Shown here: one piece after another, positions 1-8,173 of the stretch
Position numbering within the stretch: position 1 is the first letter of the stretch
How the letters are laid out: each line of letters starts with the position of its first letter
Source of the DNA: Patescibacteria group bacterium
Lineage (GTDB): Bacteria; Patescibacteriota; Minisyncoccia; Minisyncoccales; JASEJS01
Reading direction: 5' to 3'
Assembly: GCA_030016765.1 (NCBI GenBank)
Contig: JASEJS010000012.1
Location: forward strand, 1 to 15,433
DNA: 15,433 nucleotides
The notes under the pieces: generated by a model
Told to the model about the DNA's origin: nothing
Databases searched by the model: none
What the model saw: the letters and a program-made list of their open reading frames with translations, nothing else
Position numbers and translations under genes: made by a program

Positions 1-1263
1 TCAAAAATGACCTTTATTGGTGAAGGGCTGGAGGTTGAAACTGCAGGAGCTGGAGATTCTTTACCGGTTTATGCAACTGGAGAGGGATTAGGAGAAAGAG
101 GAAAGGGTACTTACGGCTATTCCTACTTCCAAAGATATTGTCCTCTAACCTGTGAAAAACCAGCAAAATTATCTATTTTAGATTCAACCCATCAGAACTA
201 CATAAAATCAGTTATATTTGATTGGCGTGACACTGCATATGGTGGATCTTGTGGAGATAAGCTAAAAATTTCCTTAGAGGGTCAAAATATAGTTGATACA
301 AATTTCAATAGAACTGTTTCCTGTGATGAATGTCCTTATTATGATCGTTGTCCGGAAGAAGGTAGCTACTCTATCGATGAACCATCTTATTTTTGGAATT
401 ATTGCTATGGAGGAGAAATGAAAGTGAATCCAAATTATCTTAGTGATGGAGAGCTTAATAATATAGATTTTAATGATTCCTGTCTTTCTGCTTACATTTC
501 CCTTGAATATATTCTCTCGGTGCCGAGCCGAAATCCCTCAGTGGAAGTGAATGATCAAACAATAAGCAGTGGAGAACTCAAAGATGGAGTGAAATCAACA
601 GCTCAATCAATAACCTTAAATCAAGGAGTAAATACTCTTAATTTTTCAACTGTTGGGCCAGGAAGTGTTTTGGAATCACCTCATCAAATTACTTCTTCTG
701 TTGGTTCTGGAAAGTTCAATTATATTATTACTGGCGATCTAGCTCAGAGCATTGATTTGGCTTCTGAGATAAATAAGTATCTCCATGAAAATTGTCCGGA
801 TGCTATCTGCACTGTCCCCATTACTTTTTCCGGCATTGGCTCCAAAATATCTCTAACTGCTCCGGCAGTATCTTATCTCTCAGCTGAAGAACCAATTTGT
901 TCTCCTTTTAACTCTTCGCCAACAGCTACTTCCCTTAGTTTCAAATTGGGTTGTATTTGGCCTTTAGTGGAATTGCGGTTTACTTATCAAGACCCTGATG
1001 GTGATCCGATGGCTACTATTTCTTCCTTCAAGCTTCAAATAGCTGAAGATGAGAATTTTGAAAATATTATCTTTCCAGAAGGGGGAGGGGAATTAATAAT
1101 CAGTACTGGAGAGACAAAAATTTCTTCTGGCTCAGGTACCGCCTATTTAGTTGGAAAGCTTTTACCAGTTAAAAAACTTTATTATTGGCGAGTAAAAGTT
1201 CAAGATAGCAAAGGAGCCTGGTCTGACTGGGCTAGTTCTAACTTTGACTTGAATCCAATGTAA
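1..1263 (+). CDS. Secreted Cys-rich surface protein, C-terminal part (5' end outside window)
   Basis: The frame is open to the first base (Ser-Lys precede the first Met at base 7), so the 5' end is probably missing. About 420 residues are visible. Numbered from that Met, residues 40-170 are Cys-rich (C45, C49, C82, C106, C109, C115, C133, C159) and look like a disulphide-stabilised beta domain. Residues 200-290 are low-charge beta-rich sequence. Residues 320-415 resemble a fibronectin type III-like module: a DPDGDP turn, then YYWRVKVQDSKGAWSDW, a pattern also seen in the GW-repeat protein at 13430-14773. No enzyme motif is visible. It is probably exported and cell-surface bound, but the signal peptide would lie outside the window. 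It converges on the pilus operon with only 9 bases between stop codons and no clear terminator between them. The exact function is unknown. Confidence 0.8.
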   Translation, partial: SKMTFIGEGLEVETAGAGDSLPVYATGEGLGERGKGTYGYSYFQRYCPLTCEKPAKLSILDSTHQNYIKSVIFDWRDTAYGGSCGDKLKISLEGQNIVDTNFNRTVSCDECPYYDRCPEEGSYSIDEPSYFWNYCYGGEMKVNPNYLSDGELNNIDFNDSCLSAYISLEYILSVPSRNPSVEVNDQTISSGELKDGVKSTAQSITLNQGVNTLNFSTVGPGSVLESPHQITSSVGSGKFNYIITGDLAQSIDLASEINKYLHENCPDAICTVPITFSGIGSKISLTAPAVSYLSAEEPICSPFNSSPTATSLSFKLGCIWPLVELRFTYQDPDGDPMATISSFKLQIAEDENFENIIFPEGGGELIISTGETKISSGSGTAYLVGKLLPVKKLYYWRVKVQDSKGAWSDWASSNFDLNPM

Positions 1264-1272
1264 GAGATTAAT

Positions 1273-2871
1273 TTATTCAACTTCTTCCCAAGAAATAATT
1301 TCTAATTCTTCTGAAACATAAGGTAACAAAGGAGGGGGATCTCGAGCTAGTTTGGCATCAAAATAACTTTCTCTTTTCATATAGCCGGTATGTACTCCGT
1401 AGACTACCCAATGAGTGCCCACCCTTCCATTAGAAACAATTGAGCCATGGAGAGTTAAATGATCTCTTTGGCAATAAGGATAATACAAATTTCCTGACTC
1501 ACAAGGCGGAGCATCCCAAGGATTGTTGCAGCATTGATAATGATTTCTGCCAAAGATTCCTTTTTGGGCAACAAAAACCCCTCTAGCTATCATCTCATTT
1601 GGGGAATGGAGAGGGATTAAAACATCATCTTCAGCAATTACGGCTAGGCTATCTGAGCCATCTAAAGTAGTATAATCTAAATTTCCTTTTAAATAGGCGA
1701 TTGTCTCAACAGCATCGCCATCAATCAGGTTAGCTGAGGCAATGGTTTTTTTGCCTTTTATCGTACCTTCTACCCAAAGATTATCTTCAACAAAAATTAG
1801 TCCGCATCCTGGAGGAGTAGTTGTAGATTCTAGAGTATATTCATCTTCTATTACTTCGTATGACCAGTACCATTCAAAATCGGTGGCATCAACAATATGA
1901 AGGGAACGAACTGCGCTGACATTAGTTACTATCCTAATTTCATAACTTCCATCCAAATTAAAAATTAGATGATAACCTTTTCCATTAGGATCTAAATCAG
2001 AGGCCCTAGGATAATATTTCCCTTTATTCTGAGCTAAATTTTTCATTTTATTCAGATCAGCAGTAATTCCAGCGAAATCAAATGGTGAAACTGGAAATTT
2101 CCAAAAATCTTTTGGCCCTCCTCCTCCACAAACTCCATCGCATCGACAATAGCTTCCTTCTGCTTTACATCCCGAAGGGCAATTTCCAGCGCTACAACCA
2201 TATGAAGAAGTACAAAGCCAATCAGTCGAGGCTGAGGTAACTAAAGAATTGTGAGTTCCATCCATCCTAATTCCTCCATTGGAATGATATTTACCAAATA
2301 TCTCTCTATCAGAACCTGCCCAGACATCATCATTAAGCAAATAGGCATAGTCAGCCACTGAGGTAGCAGCAAATTTAACTTCTACTTTTCGATCTAAATC
2401 AGGGGATTTCTCTGTCCAACCTTTTGAGGTAACATAAACCCCTAAAATTTCACCACATATTCTTTTTGCCTTAATTTTTAAAGCAAATTTTCCAATAACC
2501 TCATTTGTCTCTGGATCAATATAATCATGAATATAGCAAGGCTCACTATCACAAGTTCCACAGACTGTAAAGTCTCCTTGTTGGCATTGGGGATCAGTCT
2601 GGCTATATTCAATCCCTCCCACTTTGCAGCACCAGCTCTTTCCATCTTGAATATCTGGATTTCCAGCTGGAGCATGATTCAAAATATACCAATAATAATT
2701 AGCTCCAGCCTCAGCAATATGTAAGCTATCTTCCCAGGCAGCTTTTTTCAATGAATGGCGATGCTGAAGCAAAATAAAACCTAAAAGGCCACCTAATAAA
2801 ATCAAAAAAATAGCTCCGAAAACTAAAGTCAAAGTGATAATAATGCCTTTTTCATTTAAATATTTAAACAT
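1273..2871 (-). CDS. PilX-like pilus assembly protein with Cys-rich extracellular region
   Basis: A 532-residue protein and the last gene of the pilus operon, starting 6 bases after the PilW-like gene. Residues 1-9 form a short charged leader ending in KG. A hydrophobic helix follows at 10-36, then a LHIAEAGANYYWYIL stretch at 50-64 typical of PilX N-terminal regions (the AEAG motif). The canonical Glu at +5 after the prepilin Gly is absent, as in some PilX-type proteins. The large outer part has two Cys clusters (residues 81-112 and 220-248, the latter with seven Cys in 29 residues) and a beta-rich region at 355-445 (GLIFVEDNLWVEGTIKGK and following) that resembles the repetitive beta segments seen in other CPR PilX-like proteins. 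It is inferred to be a minor pilin or pilus-tip component exposed outside the cell. The family call is good; the specific role is not known. Confidence 0.8.
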   Translation of the reverse strand: MFKYLNEKGIIITLTLVFGAIFLILLGGLLGFILLQHRHSLKKAAWEDSLHIAEAGANYYWYILNHAPAGNPDIQDGKSWCCKVGGIEYSQTDPQCQQGDFTVCGTCDSEPCYIHDYIDPETNEVIGKFALKIKAKRICGEILGVYVTSKGWTEKSPDLDRKVEVKFAATSVADYAYLLNDDVWAGSDREIFGKYHSNGGIRMDGTHNSLVTSASTDWLCTSSYGCSAGNCPSGCKAEGSYCRCDGVCGGGGPKDFWKFPVSPFDFAGITADLNKMKNLAQNKGKYYPRASDLDPNGKGYHLIFNLDGSYEIRIVTNVSAVRSLHIVDATDFEWYWSYEVIEDEYTLESTTTPPGCGLIFVEDNLWVEGTIKGKKTIASANLIDGDAVETIAYLKGNLDYTTLDGSDSLAVIAEDDVLIPLHSPNEMIARGVFVAQKGIFGRNHYQCCNNPWDAPPCESGNLYYPYCQRDHLTLHGSIVSNGRVGTHWVVYGVHTGYMKRESYFDAKLARDPPPLLPYVSEELEIISWEEVE

Positions 2872-2877
2872 AATGCT

Positions 2878-3852
2878 TCAAAATTCTTTCTTTAAATTTC
2901 TGATTTGAACTTCTGACTCCAATTCAAAATCCTGAGGAGGGCGGTTGGGATTAACATCAATGACTAAATAAACTTTCATCAATTTAGTATCTTTTTTTCT
3001 GGCTGGTACTGGTAACTCATTTCCATTTTCATCAAAATATCTAAAAATTGGCGGTTGATTTCTTACATATTGAGAAATGATTGAAACTTCTTCCTGATCT
3101 TGGGGATATTGAGGAGGCCATCCTATAGGATCTATCAGACCTCTTCTGAATTCATTCTCCTCTCCTGAAACAGATTCAATCCAGCTGAATGTAAATTTAG
3201 CTCGCATTGAATAGGGTGCACACCAGGGATCTACTCCTGAAGAAGCATCAGCAGTAAATTGGATTGAGCCGTCTTTTGATAGCTCTGTGACATTAAAAGT
3301 TGTTATTCCCTCCCAATTACCGGGACAATCGTGGCATCCTATCTTACAAACCGGAGTAGTGGTGCTTAAATGAACTCCGTCAGCATAAATTTCGGCATAT
3401 TCCCAACTGCCACCAAAATCTCCTTCGACCTGGACTGTAACTTGAGCTGAATGTAAAGCCCCTTTCTTAAGAAAATTAGGAAAATTCACACTACAAGAGC
3501 CTCCGCTAACCGTAGTCGTACAGACTTCAACTTCAGTAAAACTGGGTTTCCCTCCAAGAAAATACCTCACCCTTTCAATCTCTGAATCTTTATCAACATC
3601 TGAATAAAAAACGAATTCATAATCTTTGGCTGATTCAATGGTAAAAGCTCCACTTTCAGCATTCTGAGCTTCCCTTATTTCTCTAACCATCCTCTCAATT
3701 CCTCTCCCAGCTTCAGAAATCGCCTGAGATTGCTCCCAGGTATAAGTCTGAGTTCGATATCCCATTACAATAAAGCCAGCCACTGCCCCCATGGTTAAAG
3801 CGAAGATAAAGATAGTCACTATGGTCTCAATCAGAGTAATTCCTTTTTTCAT
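2878..3852 (-). CDS. PilW/GspJ-like minor pilin with inserted Cys-containing beta domain
   Basis: A 324-residue prepilin. The N-terminus MKKGITLIETIVTIFIFALT is a classical type IV prepilin signal: cleavage after Gly4 leaves Glu at +5, then a hydrophobic helix to about residue 30. Downstream SQAISEAGRGIERMVREIREA (about 41-61) fits PilW/GspJ-type minor pilins. The usual pseudopilin fold is interrupted at about residues 135-225 by a beta-rich segment with C169, C173, C176 and C211 and the signature CHDCPGNW. The middle of the convergent surface protein (1-1263) has similar Cys and DG spacing. It lies between the PilV-like and PilX-like genes, 29 bases after one and 6 before the other, consistent with a PilV-W-X minor pilin set that primes or caps the fibre. 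No convincing Shine-Dalgarno sequence precedes the ATG. Confidence 0.85.
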   Translation of the reverse strand: MKKGITLIETIVTIFIFALTMGAVAGFIVMGYRTQTYTWEQSQAISEAGRGIERMVREIREAQNAESGAFTIESAKDYEFVFYSDVDKDSEIERVRYFLGGKPSFTEVEVCTTTVSGGSCSVNFPNFLKKGALHSAQVTVQVEGDFGGSWEYAEIYADGVHLSTTTPVCKIGCHDCPGNWEGITTFNVTELSKDGSIQFTADASSGVDPWCAPYSMRAKFTFSWIESVSGEENEFRRGLIDPIGWPPQYPQDQEEVSIISQYVRNQPPIFRYFDENGNELPVPARKKDTKLMKVYLVIDVNPNRPPQDFELESEVQIRNLKKEF

Positions 3853-3881
3853 TTAAATATAAAAATTAATATTTTTCTGAA

Positions 3882-6590
3882 TTATTCAATTCTCTGAAGC
3901 TTTATCGTCTTTTCAGTGTGTCCATCCACCTTTACGGAATCAGTTGAACTGGCATAACCTGTAGCTCCAGCTTCAATATTATACCAGCCTTTGGAAAGAG
4001 GGATAAAATAGACCTCTCCAGTTTCATCAGCAACCTGAGTCCGATCGTAGCCAGTATCATAGACTCTCACTCCAGCAAAAGGAACAGGTTCAGTGGTGGT
4101 AGCATCGATTACCTTAACTAAAAGAGTATTTTCAGCCCTAAGTCCTAATTTCACGGTAGTGGTTGTGTTAGCATCTAAATAAATTGGAGGTAAAGAAGGA
4201 TAGCTTATAATTAAATCTAATTTCTGGCCAGCGGCTGAGAAATTTGAAAAATGATAAGAATCCCATTCTAAATTTGGAATTTCAACAAAACCTGATCCAT
4301 TAGTCTGATGATCTTTTGAGTATTTGTAGATAGGCTTTTCTTCAGCTGTCTTTCCTACCATTTTCTCTCCTCTTAAATGAAAATTTGTATTAGGAATAAT
4401 TGGGCCAAAGGGATCAGGAGGAGCAGGTAAAGGTGGCGGTGATTCCAGAGAATAATGAAAACCCATGTCAACCACTCCTGAATCGGTAACTTTGTCGGTT
4501 CTGGTGGTCTTTTTATCCATATTTAGGGCAGAAGCAGTGTCTGAACCAGCATCTACACAGGGACTGTCAGTAGCTTGGCCAGCAGCAATTTGGGAAAGAT
4601 GGAAAGAATCATCTTGGCCATTATCTCCGCCTAAAATATTATCTGGGCCATCAGGATCGACAAAAAGGGGATCAGCAGAAATACTTCCAGTACCAGCTTC
4701 AATTCCATCATAATCGGGATTATTTCCCCAAACATTGGAATAAGTGCTCTCGACATTATGAGAGTCAGAAACCTGAATTCCAGCTTCATTATTATTAACA
4801 ACAATATTATTTTTAAGTTTATTATTATTTGAGTCTGATTCAATTAAAATACCATTTTCTTGATTATAATAGGAAGTATTATTAGTGATAGTATTATTAA
4901 CACAATTTTCAGAAAGCAAAATTCCAGAGTCACTATTAGAATAAATTAGGTTTGATTTTATCGAATTAGCATTAGAGATATTCTTTTTAAAAACAATTCC
5001 TGATCCAGAATTTGAATAAGATTTATTATTTATAACTTCTATTGAAGCAACATGATCAAAAATTTGAATTCCATCTTGACTGTTTAAATAAGTGAGATTA
5101 TTTTCTACTTTACAATTGTTAGAATTAGTAGAAATCAAAATTCCATTTTCTGAATTAGAATAAGATTGATTAAATTTCAAAAGAGCTTTTCCTGATTTCT
5201 TAGCATAGATCCCTTCTTCGGAATTCTGATAGGTTTTATTTCTAATTAAATTGGCAGAATCTACATTATCTAAATAGATGCCGGAATGATCGCAACCAGA
5301 AATATCATTGTGAGAAAGGGTAACTCCTGAAGCATCGGTTATTTCAATTCCATTGCCTGAACTATTGATAACCTTATTGTTTATTAATTCTATATTTTTA
5401 GAAACCGAACCGGAAATAGAGATTCCAGCAATAGAAGGATTCTCAATTTTAAATCCATAGATTTTGAGATATCTTTGATTTAAGATATAAAATCCATAAT
5501 TTCCTCCCTTAATTTTTACCTCTCCTGAATCTCCGGTGTAAGTTCCGGCAGTATCGGCAACAAAAACGATGGGTTTTTCGGCAGCACCAGAACTGGGAAT
5601 GTTAACTTCCTCTTCATAAATCCCAGCTCCAACAATAACCATATCACCAGCTGCAGTTGAAGAAGCTGCTTTTTGAATGGTTAAAAAGGCAGTGTCTGGA
5701 GTGAGGCCGTCATTATCATCTGATCCTACCTTTCTAACATAAAAGATATGCTCAGCCTTAGCTTCTAAAGTATGAATTAAAAATTTACTCACTTTATCAA
5801 TGCAAAAGCTGATTTCTGTTCTTTGGGCATTAAAAACTTTTGGATGGGGATGGGCCCAGCATTCATTTTCTACGGTAGCAATAGTTTGACCATTATAAAC
5901 CTCGCCACTACCGTAAGTTCTACTGGTGGTATATCCTGGTAAGGTGGTAGTCACTGCGTAGCCATTAGGAGGAATAACATATTCATATTCTCCAGTGGCA
6001 ATCTTTTTCCCGCTATAAGCAATTCCAGTAGCTAAACTCCTTACCTCGATATCTGGAGAATCAACCATATTTCCTTGAGAATCAAACACTGAAATATCTA
6101 AAATTCCAGCCGGAGTCTCGCATTCCTCAGTTTTTGTCCTCGGACTAATGGTATCGTGTAAAAAAACTTCGCCTCCAAAATAGCCTGACCAGGAAACTTT
6201 CACCTTTATATTTTTATAATCGCAAACACAATTATTTTCATCATTAGGCGCTTTTCCATCTTGCTCACCATCAATACATTGGACTAGAGTCTTCACTGTA
6301 TATTTAATATTATTTAACTCAGTAGTAGTAGCACTCCAGCCAGGAGTTGTACTGGCATAGTTTAAATTTCGGAGTTCTTCAATTTTCTGATTAGCCAGGG
6401 CAGTAGCGGTAATTCTATTTTGGCTTTGACCTACCACCTTCAATCCTAATTGATAGGCACCGAAAATTCCTAAAAAAACAATAAGGGTCAAAGCTATTCC
6501 TACTAAGGTATCAATTAAAATAAAACCCTTTTGAATTATGAAATTTGGATTATGAATTATGAAATTATTTTTTCGAGTTTTTATAGACAT
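3882..6590 (-). CDS. PilV-like minor pilin fused to a parallel beta-helix and carboxypeptidase-regulatory-like domains
   Basis: A 902-residue protein. A prepilin signal lies at residues 22-45: G22 then FILIDTLVGIALTLIVFLGI, with Asp instead of the usual Glu at +5. SQNRITATALANQKIEELRN follows, as in PilV/GspI proteins. Residues about 160-240 form a carboxypeptidase-regulatory-like beta domain. Residues 283-345 resemble DUF1565 (FYVRKVGSDDNDGLTPDTAF). Residues about 375-615 hold about nine rungs of 22-25 residues with the pattern NN.(T/S)Y.NS..GI.(I/L), a right-handed parallel beta-helix. Residues 715-732 are a Pro-rich linker. Residues 760-902 hold two more regulatory-like beta domains. No polysaccharide-lyase catalytic residues can be assigned, so binding is more likely than cleavage. 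The only upstream ATG in frame lies inside an S23-family pseudogene, and the first 21 residues are encoded by that remnant plus short repeats, so the leader is unusual. Probable tip adhesin of the pilus. Confidence 0.85.
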   Translation of the reverse strand: MSIKTRKNNFIIHNPNFIIQKGFILIDTLVGIALTLIVFLGIFGAYQLGLKVVGQSQNRITATALANQKIEELRNLNYASTTPGWSATTTELNNIKYTVKTLVQCIDGEQDGKAPNDENNCVCDYKNIKVKVSWSGYFGGEVFLHDTISPRTKTEECETPAGILDISVFDSQGNMVDSPDIEVRSLATGIAYSGKKIATGEYEYVIPPNGYAVTTTLPGYTTSRTYGSGEVYNGQTIATVENECWAHPHPKVFNAQRTEISFCIDKVSKFLIHTLEAKAEHIFYVRKVGSDDNDGLTPDTAFLTIQKAASSTAAGDMVIVGAGIYEEEVNIPSSGAAEKPIVFVADTAGTYTGDSGEVKIKGGNYGFYILNQRYLKIYGFKIENPSIAGISISGSVSKNIELINNKVINSSGNGIEITDASGVTLSHNDISGCDHSGIYLDNVDSANLIRNKTYQNSEEGIYAKKSGKALLKFNQSYSNSENGILISTNSNNCKVENNLTYLNSQDGIQIFDHVASIEVINNKSYSNSGSGIVFKKNISNANSIKSNLIYSNSDSGILLSENCVNNTITNNTSYYNQENGILIESDSNNNKLKNNIVVNNNEAGIQVSDSHNVESTYSNVWGNNPDYDGIEAGTGSISADPLFVDPDGPDNILGGDNGQDDSFHLSQIAAGQATDSPCVDAGSDTASALNMDKKTTRTDKVTDSGVVDMGFHYSLESPPPLPAPPDPFGPIIPNTNFHLRGEKMVGKTAEEKPIYKYSKDHQTNGSGFVEIPNLEWDSYHFSNFSAAGQKLDLIISYPSLPPIYLDANTTTTVKLGLRAENTLLVKVIDATTTEPVPFAGVRVYDTGYDRTQVADETGEVYFIPLSKGWYNIEAGATGYASSTDSVKVDGHTEKTIKLQRIE
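6533..6566 (-). repeat. Short direct repeat inside the PilV-like leader
   Basis: The 13-mer gaattatgaaatt occurs at 6533-6545 and again at 6554-6566 (21-base period), with a partial third copy (attatgaatt) overlapping the second. It joins the end of the S23 pseudogene to the prepilin motif and is translated as the repeated FIIHN / FIIQ stretch of the leader. A 10-base inverted match lies at 6939-6949, on the other side of the pseudogene. Confidence 0.75.
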
Positions 6591-6943
6591 TTTTGCTAAT
6601 CGTGACTAAAATACTAATAATTTCATTATTTTCCTTTAACAGACTTTTCACTAAATCTTCTTTTATTAATTTTGAAGCAATTAACATTCTGAGCCATTTT
6701 TCAGTCTCTCTTGCCTCAGTACAAGCTTTGTTAATGTAACAGGAAAATTCCTTTTTAGAAGATGCAGAAGTAGCATGAACAAGGATAGAATGGATACTAG
6801 TGCCAGAACGAATTAATTGTTTTCCTATCTCAATTGTTGCTACGTTTCTGGATAAGCTTTTTACTATTTTTACAATTTTTTACTCCAAAATCAAATGCCC
6901 GTTCAGTTATATCTCGAGGCTTAGCCTGCTTTTTTCCATTCAT
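6565..6943 (-). pseudogene. Four-helix-bundle (S23 family) protein, frameshifted
   Basis: This 350-base gap between pilC and the PilV-like gene holds a broken S23-family (four-helix-bundle) gene. ATG at 6943 gives MNGKKQAKPRDITERAFDFG, then the frame is lost in a run of six A (6876-6881 on the given strand as T). Removing one A restores VKIVKIVKSLSRNVATIEIG, KQLIRSGTSI and ASSKKEFSCYINKACTEARE through to TAA at 6565. The total length is 379 bases, that is 126 codons plus one. The conserved stretch after GTSI (normally like GANIEEAQ in this family) reads HSILVHAT, so the protein is also eroded by substitution, which argues for a true pseudogene rather than a read error. It starts 6 bases after the pilC stop, and its 3' end overlaps the start of the PilV-like gene by 26 bases. 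It belongs to a different branch of the family from the intact copy at 9936-10301. Confidence 0.85.
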
Positions 6944-6949
6944 AATTCT

Positions 6950-8167
6950 TTATTTTATGGCTCCAAGCATTGAATACATTGGTTGAATCATTGAAATAGC
7001 AAAAAAGCCCACCACTCCCCCAATCAAAAGCATTAAAATTGGCTCAATGACAGCTGATAAATTTTTGGTGGCATTACTAACTTCTTCTTCAAAAAATTTA
7101 GCTAATTTAGCCAAAATGCTTGAAGTTTGGCCAGTTTCTTCTCCTACTTCTAACATCTGAACAACTAAAGGAGAATAAAGATTTTGATAGGGTCTGATGG
7201 CTTCAGCCAATTTTTCTCCTTTTTTAACTTTTTCACTAGCTTTTTGAATTGCTTCTTTAAAATAAATATTTCCCAGAGCTCTAGAAACAATTTCTAAGGA
7301 CCTGACAATTGGCACTCCAGCTTTAATTAAGGAACTTAAAGTTCTGGCAGTATAGGCAGCATTGGTCTTTTTAACAATTGGAGAGATAATGGGAAGGTGC
7401 AGGGTTAAATTATCCATTACTCTTTTTCCAATTTTTGTTTTCAAAATCATTCTTATTGTAATTAAAAGAAAAAAAATTATCAAAATTCCCAAATACCATT
7501 TCTTAACTAAGAAATTACCCAGAGAAATCACAAATTGGGTAGTCAAAGGAAGTTCAATATTTAATTCAGCAAAGGTTTCAGCTAATTTTGGAACAACCAT
7601 CACCAGCATTAAAATTCCAATTCCAATCATAGCCAAAATTATCACTGCTGGATAAATCAAGGCTCCTTTAATCTTTGATTTCAATTCATTTTCCTTTTCC
7701 ATCTGTTCAGCTAAAACTTTTAAGACCTCTTCTAAAGTTCCAGCCTCTTCTCCTATTTTAACCATATTTTGGAAAAGTTCAGAGAAAATATCAGGATGGT
7801 GAGAGAAAGCAGAAGAAAGACTTTTACCTTTAATTATTTCTTCTTTAATATTTTCTAAAACCTTTTTGAATTTTTTGCAAGTTACTTGTTCAGATAGAGT
7901 TTTTAAAGATCGAGGTAAGGGAATACCAGCAGTAATCATTACCTGTAAATTTCTGGTAAAAAATAACTTCTCTTTTAATCCCACTCCAACAAAAGGTAAA
8001 GTGATTTCAAATTTCTTTTTTTTGATTTCCTTTTCGAGAATAGCTCGAATTAAAATATATCCTTCTTGGCGAAGAATTCTGGCTAATTCATGTTTATCTT
8101 TAGCTTCTAAAATTCCAGATTTTGATTCTCCTTTTAATGATTTAGCAGTGTAGAAATAACGGGCCAT
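6950..8167 (-). CDS. pilC: Type IV pilus inner-membrane platform protein PilC (GspF family)
   Basis: A 405-residue polytopic membrane protein that couples the PilB ATPase to pilin polymerisation. The N-terminus MARYFYTAKSLKGESKSG matches the usual PilC/GspF opening, followed by two T2SSF domains (about 66-190 and 272-393). Both contain the helical pattern with AGIPLPRSLKTL / AGVPIVRSLEIV and the conserved GEEAGTLEEVL / GEETGQTSSIL. Membrane segments lie at about 170-193, 225-242 and 372-395. A TTG at 8173, immediately after the pilB stop, would add two residues; I prefer the ATG at 8167 because family members begin with MA.Y. The gene follows pilB with 6 bases between stop and start, so the two are almost certainly co-transcribed and translationally coupled. 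Length and motifs are normal for the family. Confidence 0.95.
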   Translation of the reverse strand: MARYFYTAKSLKGESKSGILEAKDKHELARILRQEGYILIRAILEKEIKKKKFEITLPFVGVGLKEKLFFTRNLQVMITAGIPLPRSLKTLSEQVTCKKFKKVLENIKEEIIKGKSLSSAFSHHPDIFSELFQNMVKIGEEAGTLEEVLKVLAEQMEKENELKSKIKGALIYPAVIILAMIGIGILMLVMVVPKLAETFAELNIELPLTTQFVISLGNFLVKKWYLGILIIFFLLITIRMILKTKIGKRVMDNLTLHLPIISPIVKKTNAAYTARTLSSLIKAGVPIVRSLEIVSRALGNIYFKEAIQKASEKVKKGEKLAEAIRPYQNLYSPLVVQMLEVGEETGQTSSILAKLAKFFEEEVSNATKNLSAVIEPILMLLIGGVVGFFAISMIQPMYSMLGAIK

Positions 8168-8173
8168 TTTCAA

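Noticed and set aside
2478..2724. Short frames on both strands inside the PilX-like gene
   Set aside because: They overlap a long well-supported gene and show no start signals or family resemblance.
6876..6881. Programmed frameshift in the A6 run allowing expression of the second S23-family gene
   Set aside because: The conserved region after GTSI is also eroded by substitutions, which points to decay rather than recoding.
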